From Ligilactobacillus ruminis DSM 20403 = NBRC 102161 (GTDB taxonomy: Bacteria > Bacillota > Bacilli > Lactobacillales > Lactobacillaceae), in the NCBI RefSeq assembly GCF_900113455.1, contig NZ_FOPI01000018.1:1-50409 (forward strand): a stretch of 50,409 nucleotides of DNA, given 5' to 3'. Positions 1 through 9,100 of the stretch are shown here, piece after piece. The stretch's first letter is position 1, and each line of letters starts with the position of its first letter. Under the pieces are notes generated by a model that saw only the letters and a program-made list of their open reading frames with translations, had not been told where the DNA came from and ran no database searches. The translations under genes were made by a program, and so were the position numbers.

Positions 1-65
1 CCTTTGCGAAGATCGGTCTTACCGCAAATGAGATAGATTTTCATATTATTTATATTTGGAAACAT
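1..65 (-). CDS. tnpB: IS66 TnpB accessory protein, N-terminus only
   Basis: Twenty-one codons are visible from ATG at 65 to the window edge. They include YLICGKTDLRK, the signature early segment of IS66 TnpB, a protein needed with TnpC for transposition. The start overlaps the end of the preceding orf1 by 20 nt, so translation is probably coupled to it. The gene runs off the left edge, so integrity cannot be judged. Confidence 0.75.
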   Translation of the reverse strand, partial: MFPNINNMKIYLICGKTDLRK

Positions 66-246
66 TTTGATCACGATACCAAAGATAGTTGTTCAAATTT
101 TTGAGAATCTCTCTCGAAGCTCCGTTGTAGATTCGGATTTCAACATCTTCCGTAATAATTTTCGCAGCCATTTCCCTGACCGGTCGATATGTTTCTTTAG
201 GGCTTAGGTCAACAAGGTTGACTTCCACGACGTCATCCAATTTCAT
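46..246 (-). CDS. IS66 orf1 (TnpA-like) small protein
   Basis: This is a 66-residue protein starting at ATG 246, chosen because GGAGG lies about 7 nt upstream. The C-terminal half (VEIRIYNGASREILKNL) resembles the short orf1 products that precede tnpB in IS66 elements, and the overlap with tnpB supports that. Its function is not established beyond a requirement for transposition in some IS66 members. Its ribosome binding site forms one arm of an 11-bp inverted repeat (see 251-300), so expression from outside transcripts should be poor. It could also be an unrelated phage protein, but its place inside the element argues against that. Confidence 0.6.
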   Translation of the reverse strand: MKLDDVVEVNLVDLSPKETYRPVREMAAKIITEDVEIRIYNGASREILKNLNNYLWYRDQNVSKYK

Positions 247-250
247 ATTT

Positions 251-300
251 AAACCTCCGATATACTTGATGTTTAAAGCATACCAAGACATCGGAGGTTT
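251..300 (-). promoter_or_regulatory. Inverted repeat that would hide the ribosome binding site of IS66 orf1
   Basis: On the minus strand AAACCTCCGAT (300-290) is perfectly complementary to ATCGGAGGTTT (261-251), with a 28-nt loop. The second arm contains the GGAGG used by the ATG at 246. A transcript entering from outside the element would carry both arms and fold; one starting within the loop would not. This matches the protection against impinging transcription known for IS10 and IS50; its use in this element is inference. Confidence 0.65.
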
Positions 301-369
301 ATGAAGAACGCTTATTTAACGACCGCTTACTCCTGACCTAATCGATTTGCCTGCACGTTCTGACCGCAT

Positions 370-396
370 AAAAAAAGCCCCGCAACTGCGAGACTT
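370..396 (-). terminator. Intrinsic terminator after the holin
   Basis: On the minus strand AGTCTCGC-AGTT-GCGGGGCT forms an 8-bp stem (two G-U pairs) followed by a run of T. It lies directly behind the holin and probably ends the late transcript. The IS66 element lies just beyond it. Confidence 0.75.
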
Positions 397-408
397 GCAA
401 CAACAACC

Positions 409-654
409 TTATTGATTTTTACCATCAGAAGATTCGCCACCTTTCGGAACAGATACAACGCCAAGAATCGTTAGAATAGTCAGTACTGTATTGATACAGT
501 CCTGTGCTGATGCAATTTTTCCCGTCAAATCCAGTCCCATAATCTGAGCCAGTTGCTGTACTAACAACAAAATCGCAGAAACGAGCGCAACCAACACCGT
601 CTTGTTAAGCGTACCATCTGCGTTGTACAATGCTTTCTTAATTTTATCAACCAT
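409..654 (-). CDS. Phage holin, phi LC3 / holin_1 type
   Basis: This 81-residue protein has a short N-terminal motif (KIKKALYNADGTLNK) and a strong hydrophobic segment at about residues 19-42, then a second weaker one (TVLTILTILGVVSVP) before a charged tail ending GGESSDGKNQ. This is the usual look of phi LC3-family holins, which open the membrane for endolysin at the end of the lytic cycle. AAGGAGG lies 9 nt before the ATG. It is the last phage gene before a terminator. No separate endolysin gene follows in the window, because the IS66 element takes that place. Confidence 0.85.
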   Translation of the reverse strand: MVDKIKKALYNADGTLNKTVLVALVSAILLLVQQLAQIMGLDLTGKIASAQDCINTVLTILTILGVVSVPKGGESSDGKNQ

Positions 655-743
655 TTTTTGATTCCTCCTTAAGATTCTTAATTTCCAAATCGTGCTCCTG
701 CAGTTGCTTCAAACAACATGGATGATAATCAGATAAATCCCTC

Positions 744-2729
744 TTAAGCGAACGTATACTCAAACTCACCAATAATTTCCTTTCCTTTAGTTACCTGTTC
801 ATTTTGCATAATATCGAAATATGTCTTTGTTCTTACAGGGTTTTCATTTATGAACACATTGAATTTGCCTTTGTACGTTGAATTTTCTTTACCGACAATA
901 TTATCGATGGTAATTGAACCCATTGTAAGGTTTAGCACGGCATGAACGTTCTTAGGACTGTCGTTGTTAATTGTTACGACCGGTGGTTCTGTGCAAATGT
1001 AATTATTCATGGAAGCACCGGTTAAAATGTTATTTCTGACAGCCATTAAACCACCATTCGTTGCACGTTCAACTGTAACTGGCGATGAAGAAACACATTT
1101 AAACATATTACAAATATGAATTTTATTTTTGGTTATTTCAATAGTAACATATCTATCGAAAACGTGTTCACGCGTTTTTTCGCTTCTACACTCATCAATC
1201 ATAAAGATTGTTAATCTTGAGAATTTCTTTGCGAGCGAACTATTCAATTCAACAGGCACACCGTCAGCGTATACCTTTATCATAGTAGTAGTGGATGAGC
1301 CATGAACACCGCTCAAGAAATCAGCGTCTCCACTAATCTTTATCGGTCCAATAATATCTGTACCTGCCGGAACAACAATTTCACTTCCATAATAAATTTT
1401 TCCTATATTCCAATTATGCATATCAGCGCTCTCGGAATCTGAATAAAATAACTTCATATTGTATTTACCAAAATGAATGTCATAGTCAGTATCCGAATGG
1501 TACTTTATGGACAAGTCCTTTTTCAAATCAATAGACGACGATGCAGGAAGAATGGTGTACCTGTTTGAGTAGGAGTCTGTTGTAAAATCTGAAATTTCTC
1601 CCTCAAATACCTGTAAAAATGGCTGTTTCGTTAATGCTGTCATAATAATCAAATAGGTTGTATCAGCAAGTGTTGTAACAGTTTCATGCTTAACATAAAC
1701 GTCACCTCGAGTATAATCAAATACAGGTGTCAATGGCTTTTCAACTATATCACTTGGAGTGCAGTATGTTCCATTATAAAAAGCACATTTGAAATATCGG
1801 TATCCAGTTGACTCAGCACCCTTATCTTCTATTAGGATAGAATACTTTGTATTTGGCTTTACTCGGATAATTGCCAAAGAATTACAATTTTCATTTATAG
1901 AAACGTGTTGTTCATTCCCGTCACCATGTAACTTATAGCCAGTTATATAGTTACCGTTAAACAAGTTTAAGGTAGTTAATTTGTACACATCATTGAAAGC
2001 ATCATTGAAAGAAGTAATGAAAGCATCATTGAAAATATCATTGAAAGAAGTAGTGAAAGCATCATTGAAAGAAGTAATGAAAGCATCATTGAAAGCAGAA
2101 TTAAGCAAAAAACCGTCCCACTCCGACCAAGAAGTTGGATTGGTATTTGATTTTGCAAATCTTATCCATGCTTTTTTGTTAGTTCCGTCTAATTTACTAT
2201 ACTCATAAACCATTTGAACAATTCTTGTTTGTATTGCCCCACTTGTCATAACAACAAGAATCCCATTTTCTTTCATGTTTGGAGCATTTTGGAAATTAGT
2301 ATCTATTTCATAAATACCATTTTTTGTTATTAAATCACAGTTTGTTTCTTCTATCTTACCTTTTTGTATAACGACCTTATTAACTAAATCTTCCTTTAGT
2401 TCACTCAACTGTTCCCTGACAGCTTCACCTGCATTGGGATATTCTTTTCCATCAGCACCAATTCTGATGTCTTGAAGTTCTGCATCACCTGTGGTTGAAC
2501 CTTCTTTCATCTTGGACAGATTGTTGATTCTTCCCCTTTCAACTGCAACTTCAGTCTTGTCTGCCTTGACATTTTCAAGGTTTTCAATTTTTTTCCTTGC
2601 AATGAGGTCAGTTGTTCCTGCTTTTCCATCTTCATAGCAATCATGAATGCTATCATGGATTGCTTTTCTGACATCTTTCCCCCATACAGCAGATTCAATT
2701 TTCTTCAAATTTTCATTAATGTTTGACAT
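744..2729 (-). CDS. Tail fibre / baseplate receptor-binding protein
   Basis: This is a protein of about 661 residues starting at ATG 2729, behind AAGGAGTGGTG. The N-terminus (IESAVWGKDVRKAIHDSIHDC) matches the short attachment motif seen in lactobacillus baseplate upper proteins and recurs in the gene at 3124-3459. Charged coiled-coil-like sequence follows, then a WSEWDGF segment, then an in-frame tandem repeat rich in FNDAF (about residues 213-250), then a long beta-rich C-terminus (about 260-661) that probably binds the host receptor. Position between Tal and holin fits host recognition. The C-terminal domain is not one I recognise. Confidence 0.75.
   Translation of the reverse strand: MSNINENLKKIESAVWGKDVRKAIHDSIHDCYEDGKAGTTDLIARKKIENLENVKADKTEVAVERGRINNLSKMKEGSTTGDAELQDIRIGADGKEYPNAGEAVREQLSELKEDLVNKVVIQKGKIEETNCDLITKNGIYEIDTNFQNAPNMKENGILVVMTSGAIQTRIVQMVYEYSKLDGTNKKAWIRFAKSNTNPTSWSEWDGFLLNSAFNDAFITSFNDAFTTSFNDIFNDAFITSFNDAFNDVYKLTTLNLFNGNYITGYKLHGDGNEQHVSINENCNSLAIIRVKPNTKYSILIEDKGAESTGYRYFKCAFYNGTYCTPSDIVEKPLTPVFDYTRGDVYVKHETVTTLADTTYLIIMTALTKQPFLQVFEGEISDFTTDSYSNRYTILPASSSIDLKKDLSIKYHSDTDYDIHFGKYNMKLFYSDSESADMHNWNIGKIYYGSEIVVPAGTDIIGPIKISGDADFLSGVHGSSTTTMIKVYADGVPVELNSSLAKKFSRLTIFMIDECRSEKTREHVFDRYVTIEITKNKIHICNMFKCVSSSPVTVERATNGGLMAVRNNILTGASMNNYICTEPPVVTINNDSPKNVHAVLNLTMGSITIDNIVGKENSTYKGKFNVFINENPVRTKTYFDIMQNEQVTKGKEIIGEFEYTFA
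1985..2100. repeat. Tandem 12/24-bp repeats inside the tail-fibre gene
   Basis: The 12-bp word GCATCATTGAAA alternates with GAAGTAATGAAA (or close variants), giving three nearly complete 24-bp units and partial ones. The repeat keeps the reading frame and encodes repeats of FNDAF and ITSFNDAF. Copy changes would lengthen or shorten the fibre shaft without breaking the gene. Confidence 0.85.
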
Positions 2730-2750
2730 TATCACCACTCCTTTTCTGTT

Positions 2751-3074
2751 CTAACGATTCAGCGTTCTGTTTGCGTTGTACAATGCATTAGTATCCTCCT
2801 TAAGCGCATGGATTTCGGTTTCATGCTCAACCAATTTGAGATCATGACGTCTCAGGCTGTCATTAATCTTGTCGATTTCAACTTCTTGCTTGTGGAAATT
2901 GGAATTCAGCGTCTTTAAATTGTCGTTAAGCTCATTTAGCGACATTCTAAGCGGCGATAATACGTCTGACATGCCCTTTTTAAGCAGCTTGCTCAACGCA
3001 GTCGTAACAACCCCTATTAGGGTAGCTAAGCTGAGGATTTCTCCCCAGCTCAGTCCCCATAACCCATGAATCAA
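2751..3074 (-). CDS. Small membrane-anchored coiled-coil phage protein
   Basis: This 107-residue protein starts at TTG 3074 behind GAGGTGAT. Residues 10-30 form one hydrophobic segment (EILSLATLIGVVTTALSKLL); residues 40-100 are a heptad-like coiled coil (LNELNDNLKTLNSN, IDKINDSLRRHDLKLVEHE). The layout resembles XhlA-like or accessory holin proteins found near phage lysis genes, but I do not recognise a named family. Its C-terminus (LKEDTNALYNANRTLNR) is echoed both in an untranslated stretch before the holin and in the holin N-terminus, pointing to a past duplication. Confidence 0.65.
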   Translation of the reverse strand: MIHGLWGLSWGEILSLATLIGVVTTALSKLLKKGMSDVLSPLRMSLNELNDNLKTLNSNFHKQEVEIDKINDSLRRHDLKLVEHETEIHALKEDTNALYNANRTLNR

Positions 3075-3123
3075 ACTATCACCTCAATCTTATTATCCTA
3101 CCCGTCCTCCGCATACATAGCAA

Positions 3124-3459
3124 TTAAGCCGTTACCGTATCTTCTGGGAACATCTTGACATAGTCAGACTTGGCATTCAGGACATTCTCAAACTCCTGTG
3201 AGAGCTTGTTGGCCAAATTGTGCAGCGCTTGCTCCTCATTATTTGCATGATTCTTATAATTCTGTACAGTCTGCCGGTCATCATACACGTCAGCAGACGT
3301 CTGTTCTGCAAGCATGGCCAACGATTCTCTCACGTCAACACCATACATTTTTTGGCGCAACCACTTGGCCAACGTTTTATTTGCCTCAGACACCTTGGAT
3401 TGGTCAATAGGACTATCCGTGAGCATGATATGCGTTGGATCTCTATAATCGACTGTCAT
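3124..3459 (-). CDS. Baseplate-associated phage protein, BppU N-terminal-like
   Basis: This is 111 residues from ATG 3459, set by AAGGAGTGATTTA. The motif LAKWLRQKMYGVDVRESLAMLAEQ is like the N-terminal motif of the tail fibre at 744-2729 (VWGKDVRKAIHDSIHD), so both may dock on the same baseplate partner. The rest is helical and charged with no catalytic motif. The gene lies directly after the Tal gene with a 12-nt gap. Function is inferred from position and the shared motif only. Confidence 0.65.
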   Translation of the reverse strand: MTVDYRDPTHIMLTDSPIDQSKVSEANKTLAKWLRQKMYGVDVRESLAMLAEQTSADVYDDRQTVQNYKNHANNEEQALHNLANKLSQEFENVLNAKSDYVKMFPEDTVTA

Positions 3460-3470
3460 TAAATCACTCC

Positions 3471-5399
3471 TTAAACAAAAATTTGATTGTAACTGTAGCT
3501 GCAGTCCAGGATGGCACCATTGTACTTGTCCGTGTATTGCCATGCATCAGCTATTGCCGGCTTGGACGACGCACCCCAGCTGGCGACCCACTTGTATTTG
3601 GCATGACTGTCGAATCTACTGCCGAACCATGAAGCACTGGAATAGTCACAGGTATTCGTATAGCCGGCATCGGTCAGCACCTTGTAAAAGGCATCCACCT
3701 CAGCAGTCAACGCGGCCTTATCCTTAGTAAGCGACCCATCTTCGACGTCACACGAAACCACTGCGCTGGTCGGTATTCCCTTAGCTTTTAGTTTGCTCAA
3801 GAACCACTGTGCTTCAGCTTGCGCATCAGAAACGGATACGGCCAAGAAATAGTGAAATGCACCGATAAACTTCATTTTAGCCGTAATTCCACGGCTCTTT
3901 TGCTCATCGAATAGCGGATTGAGATATGCACTGCCTGTGGCAGACCCTTCCGTCAGCTTGATCATCAGGCCTTTGACACCTGACTGATACAAGTTGTCAT
4001 ACCATGACTGAGCCTGACTGCCGTTGTTCGATGACAAATCAATAAATTTGCTACCAGACGTCCAAGCCGGGGTATTGCCACCGCTGTTTTCAAGCTGTTT
4101 GACTCGTTCAGACAGTTTGGCATAATCGCTTGACATCTTGTTGTAATTGTCGGACAATTGTTGATTCTGCTTGGACAGATCAGAAATTTCCTTGTTGATC
4201 TTTGATTGACGCATTATCAATCTGTTGATCAGCGCCTTCTGCGCGTCGGTTTCTGACCGTTTCTGCAATCGATACGTATCCAAATCAATCGGATTATCGC
4301 TCAGCGTTAACGTTGAATTTGCCACGTCCAACAAATCAAGCGACATAGCAACGATTCTCTCCGTTGCATAAAGTCCCTCTAGTTGATTTACAATGCTGAC
4401 ATAACTCCCGCATTCAATCATACCGATAGTTTCTTTCAGGAAAGACAAATCGATATAACCGGCTTGAATCTGATATTTAATCGCCTTTTGAGCATTAAGA
4501 AAAGCCCTGCCTTTTGCAAGCAGAGCCTGTGGCGTTGTTACGTCTTCCCAGGTTTCGGTCTTGACGTGTATGCCAAACTGATCTATCAGTGCCTCATCAC
4601 GCAGATAGTCACTGCCGTTGTTGACGCTTGCGATTGTTAAGTGCGGACTTGAAACGTCGGTACTGCCGTCATTGTTCTGACGTTCCTGAGTTGCGCCGAG
4701 CGGCTTAAGAACAGTAACAATCTCACTTGGATCAACAGTCCGTGAACTTGACACCATGTTATGTGCAAGCTCGATCCTCTGCGAACAATCGGAGGAGATT
4801 TCCGGCTCGTAGTCAAGCATTAGCTTGCCGTCCGCATTCCTGATCCTCATTTCTCCACCCAAGCGACTGATGAGCTTGTCTTGTATATTATCATACGTAT
4901 CTTTGGTGTCATCAGCATATCGATACACGTTATCCGTTGAATTTGTCACCGTGACCGTTCCGAGCGTTATCTGCTTGTAGGACTCGACCTGCTTATTGTG
5001 CTCGGTTATGAGAGACTGCAGAAAGTCCTTTGGCGTCGTGTTATGGAACTCCCTCCACGGTTGTACGCTGTCGTGCAGGAACCCTTCCAAGCCCTCACAC
5101 GTAGCTTGCTTTCCAACCGTACCCGAACTATCCATGCTATCCGTATACGTTAAAACTCGCCCTTCGAAAAGAGTCATATTCTTGTCCGGACGAGTTATTT
5201 TTACAAAGCACGTATAGGGCTCAATTTCCGTATACAAAGCATGTGTCGGGTCAATCGTGAAGCTGAACGTGTCATAAGATGAAGTGCTTTTCGATAGCAC
5301 CGCAGAAACAAGCCTGTAGTTTGGGAAGATGTCCGAGTTGAGCACCTTCTCTTCACCATTCCAACCGTTTCTGATCGTAATGCGAAATCCCTTTGTCAT
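3471..5399 (-). CDS. Tail-associated (Tal) protein fused to a GH25 lysozyme domain
   Basis: This is about 642 residues. Residues 1-360 look like the prophage tail / endopeptidase family that caps the siphophage tail tip. Residues 380-430 form a coiled coil (IMRQSKINKEISDLSKQNQQLSDNY). Residues 440-642 are a GH25 muramidase: FIDLSSNNG near its start, GVKGLMIKLTEG, FIGAFHYF, VVSCDVEDG (acidic active-site region) and WQYTDKYNG near the end. The ATG at 5399 is preferred because GGAGG is 7 nt upstream; it overlaps the Dit stop as ATGA. The lysozyme would cut peptidoglycan during DNA entry and may also serve in lysis, as no endolysin is seen. Confidence 0.85.
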   Translation of the reverse strand: MTKGFRITIRNGWNGEEKVLNSDIFPNYRLVSAVLSKSTSSYDTFSFTIDPTHALYTEIEPYTCFVKITRPDKNMTLFEGRVLTYTDSMDSSGTVGKQATCEGLEGFLHDSVQPWREFHNTTPKDFLQSLITEHNKQVESYKQITLGTVTVTNSTDNVYRYADDTKDTYDNIQDKLISRLGGEMRIRNADGKLMLDYEPEISSDCSQRIELAHNMVSSSRTVDPSEIVTVLKPLGATQERQNNDGSTDVSSPHLTIASVNNGSDYLRDEALIDQFGIHVKTETWEDVTTPQALLAKGRAFLNAQKAIKYQIQAGYIDLSFLKETIGMIECGSYVSIVNQLEGLYATERIVAMSLDLLDVANSTLTLSDNPIDLDTYRLQKRSETDAQKALINRLIMRQSKINKEISDLSKQNQQLSDNYNKMSSDYAKLSERVKQLENSGGNTPAWTSGSKFIDLSSNNGSQAQSWYDNLYQSGVKGLMIKLTEGSATGSAYLNPLFDEQKSRGITAKMKFIGAFHYFLAVSVSDAQAEAQWFLSKLKAKGIPTSAVVSCDVEDGSLTKDKAALTAEVDAFYKVLTDAGYTNTCDYSSASWFGSRFDSHAKYKWVASWGASSKPAIADAWQYTDKYNGAILDCSYSYNQIFV

Positions 5400-6115
5400 A
5401 GCCATTCCTCCGTCCAGTCGAACCTGACGTGACCGGTCCCCTCCAGATTGACCGTGTTCTCACCCGGCATCAGCTCCAGATAAGGGTTGACATTGTCTCC
5501 GGCTTTAAGCGCAAAGACATGGTCATTGACTGATGCGGACATGGCAGAAGAACAATTTATTGTAAGTTTGGCACAATTCTGCCCTGTATTTATCAACAGA
5601 ATGCTTTCATGACCCTTGACGTCAGCCTCGATATTGGAGGCGGCGTCAAGATCGAAGCAGAACGTGTCCCATACATCGTCATAGCAATGCTTGAGACGAT
5701 AAGCATAACATTGGAATACGATCGTCACCTTGCAAAAGTCCCATCCTTCTTCGATTGTCGGTGCCGTTTGTACTTCTGCGAGAAACGCATAACCCGGCAT
5801 CGCATCGTCCTTGAGCATAATTTTGCCGGTAGGTTTCATCAGCCAGTTCATCAGCTCGGTTAGCTTTATATTCATCAATGATAAATTATTTTGACCATAC
5901 GGCAAGCGGCAAGGGAATGTAACCGTCCGCTCATCATAGGTATTGAGTCCATAGAGATTGCTTAGGTCAATGTAGCCAGTGCGATATGGAAGTTGTAACT
6001 GATATTTACGTTTAGCGGGTAAAGTAACTGATTTATCGTTCAGAATTACCAATTCAAATTCACTTGAATGCCTGCCGTTAAATTCAAATCCGTACGGTCT
6101 AGATTCTTGTGTCAA
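5396..6115 (-). CDS. Distal tail protein (Dit), siphovirus tail component
   Basis: This 239-residue protein opens with RPYGFEFNGRHSSEFELVI and continues with LPYRTGYIDLSNLYGLNTYDERTVTFPC, the typical N-terminal hub region of Sipho_tail (Dit) proteins. Dit forms the ring joining the tail tube to the baseplate. The gene overlaps the end of the tape-measure gene by 17 nt and the next gene by 4 nt, showing a tight late operon. The order tape measure - Dit - Tal is the standard one. Confidence 0.85.
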   Translation of the reverse strand: MTQESRPYGFEFNGRHSSEFELVILNDKSVTLPAKRKYQLQLPYRTGYIDLSNLYGLNTYDERTVTFPCRLPYGQNNLSLMNIKLTELMNWLMKPTGKIMLKDDAMPGYAFLAEVQTAPTIEEGWDFCKVTIVFQCYAYRLKHCYDDVWDTFCFDLDAASNIEADVKGHESILLINTGQNCAKLTINCSSAMSASVNDHVFALKAGDNVNPYLELMPGENTVNLEGTGHVRFDWTEEWL

Positions 6116-9100
6116 TCGACATCCCCCTTCCTAGCATCGTATCTCTCCTATTCCTTTCAACTGATCCGTACTGTTCATAGCTGCGGGCAAAACTGGAGCC
6201 GTCGACTCTCAACTGTTTGTTGGCAATGGCGTCAAGCTTCTGCCCGATATCTGCCAGTTGCCTGTCAGCATTGCCCGAACTGAGAATGCGCAGCACTTCA
6301 ATCTGTTCTTCGCTGGCACCGAATATCTTAGCCAGCATGGTCAGCATTGCGCTCAAAGTCTGTTCAAGTCTGTTGTTTGACTTCTCAGACTCAACATCGG
6401 CTTTGGATACTCCCTGATGATTGTCGGTGCGGGCAAAATAGTCCAATGATTTCTGCATGAGCTGATATGCTCTTGACCGTTTGGACAAATCCAGCGGAAT
6501 GACCATCTCCGGAAGGTTTTGCTCGGCCATCTCATACACCCCGTGAGTGGAGACCAGGCCACCGTTAGCATATCCATGTCCTTTTCCTAATGCAGAAAGA
6601 CTTGCGCCATATCGCGTGCGGGCATAGTTCAGTCCGGCAAGCATGTTGTCATATCCATTCCAGATATCCTTGTGTCCGGCAAGAGCGTATGCATTGAACG
6701 TGCTTCTCTTTGTCTGCATGAGACCGAGTGCCGGACCCGAACCGTCTCCGTCAGGGTCTGCTCCGGGCTGTTTAGCATGCGGATTGCCGCCGGATTCCGT
6801 ATTGATTTGTCTGAGCACCTTGCTTACCATGGCGCCGCTTGTGGAGAGCCCCAACTTAGCCAGCGCCTTCTTGACATAGGGTTCCCATCTCTTTACACCA
6901 GACCCGCTTGGATTTGTGCCACTGTCATCATAACTCTTCAGCAGCTTCTTGAAGGCCTGTGTTACCGGATTTATCAGTGACTTTTTGGCCATGTTCCTTG
7001 TCTGATCCATCAATGTTGTGTGAGTGAAACTGAACGCCTGAACACTTGGCCAGTGACTGAATCCTCTGGCAATCCATTTAACCGGTTTCTTCAAGACGTC
7101 AAGCACGCTGTCGGCAATGTCCAGTGCCTTGTCCTTAATGCTTCCGATAAAGCCGGACAGTGAGAACGTACCCGTGGCATAGCCCGGAAGAGTGCCGGAA
7201 TAACTGCCGGCCATCACTCTTGCTGTGTCACGTGCATTCAGCACCTGTTCGCCTTGATTGAGCGGCGCAACTTCAGCTCCGTGTCTTCCGACGATTCTGG
7301 CGGACTTGCTCCAGGGCGTATAGACCAGCTCGGGACCGGCTTCTCCGACCAGGGCAAGGCCGGTACGTGCAACACCACCGTTGGCATAGGAACTGATTCT
7401 TGCCGCCGGTCTGTATGAGCCGACATTTCCCTTGTACGACCCACCGAATGCGTGTACAACAGATGACCATGCATCAGACAGGAACTTCAAAGTGTTGTGA
7501 ACAGCGGCACCCCAGGCATTATATGATTTGATGCCGTTGTTGCCTTCAGCTACAATATTCTGACTTACAGACTTGTTCTGCTTTCTGGCTTCATCTACAA
7601 CTTGATTGTGCTTGGCCTTGGCGCTTCCGACAATCTTGTTCTTTGCCTCATTGGCAACGCTGACAGTAGTGTCACGCTCCGATTTGGCATTGGCGATATC
7701 CTTGTTCATCATATCCTTGGTGTAGCCTGGAATGTCCTTGTTCATTCTCCTGTACTGTTCCACTTTGCCTTTATACGTCTGTTGAGCTTTAGAAATGGTT
7801 TCTTTCCGCGTTCTTTCTGCGTGATTAATAATCTTGTTAGCTTCGTTAGCTGATTTATTGATTAACTCCTTAGCTTCTTGATCACTAATTTTTCCTTTGT
7901 CTTTGCGTAGTTTATCGAGAATTTCCTTCTGCTGCCTGGAACTTGTACCCATTTCCTTAGCAATCGACTTAGACAATGACTGCAGCTTGCTCAATCGCTC
8001 CTTATTGTACTTTTCAGTAATTTTTTCCTTTTCATTGGCCGTATTCCTGGCAATTTCAGCCTGTTCCTTCTTCTCAGAACGGGCAAGCTTCTCCCGTTTT
8101 GCCTTGAACTGCTCCTGTACCTTTCTTACGGCTTCCTCACCAGTGTAAGTTCTGCCCTTTATCTGGACATAACCGGATTCTCTGACCCCTTTGATAGTTT
8201 CAGCTTCATCCTTTGCCAGTTTCTCGCGTTTCTTGTTATAGGTGTACGTAATCCTGTTTACGTTGCCCTGCCCGTTGGCAGTGGCCTTTTTAAGGTCTTC
8301 GTTATACTTGTTTGTTGCCTTTATAAGGATGTCATATGTCTTCTTCTGACTGGACTGTCGTTTCTTGTCGGCATCATCGATTCCCTTGATGTACTCTTCA
8401 TACTGTTTTTTGCTGATCTGGTGCTGCTTGTACATCTGCTCAACTGCACGTTTTTCAGCATCCGCCCTTTTTTGCGACTGCCTTTCAGCAGTACGAGCGA
8501 CAGAGGCATAGAAACCTTCAAGCGTAGCCTTAGCTTTGTTCAAACTCTTATCATCAGACTGAACCGACATCTTGATTACCGACAGGTCCGCCTTGTCCAT
8601 TGACTTCCGGATATCATCAGATACGCTCTTCTGCGCTTTGGTAAGTGAGCTCTTTTCAACCTTGACCTTGCCCACCTTGACCGTGGTCCCGTCATACATA
8701 GTGACATAGCCGGTTTCAGCAAACTGTTTCTGCTGCTCCTTTGCAGCTTTCTTAACTGCATTGTTGAGTCCTTTGACGATTTTCTGCGCTATGGACGTGC
8801 TGCCAAGCATATTCCCTATGGAAGAGCCTAAAGCTGCCCCCATGGGCCCGCCAGTGGCAAAACCAACACCCGCTCCGATAGCAGTGCCAGCAGCATTTGC
8901 AGCAGCTTTTACTTTGGAAGATTCAGAGCCTGTCTTGATGGCTTCGGAGATATCATTTTCTACATTGAATAATGCAATGGCTGCACCGGCAATCCCAATT
9001 AATTTAGTCCCAAATCTCGAAACAAATCCAGCAAGCTTGGCGCTCCTTCCGGCAGCAGCAACACTCTTCGTTACACCTTTTTCCACCGCACCAGATGTTG

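Larger units (their letters stand above)
1..330 (-). mobile_element. IS66-family insertion sequence, one end (continues beyond window)
   Basis: The minus strand at 330 down to 309 begins GTAAGCGGTCG and repeats a TAAGCG motif, which fits an IS66 terminal inverted repeat (IS66 ends start with GTAA). It is followed by a small orf1-type gene and the start of a TnpB whose CGKTDLRK motif is typical of IS66 accessory protein TnpB. The element is read in the same direction as the phage late genes and lies just past the terminator behind the holin. The other end and any 8-bp target duplication (331-338 would be one copy) are outside the window. Confidence 0.75.

Noticed and set aside
1985-2100. CRISPR array
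   Set aside because: The repeats are short, contiguous and in frame with the tail-fibre gene; there are no unique spacers.
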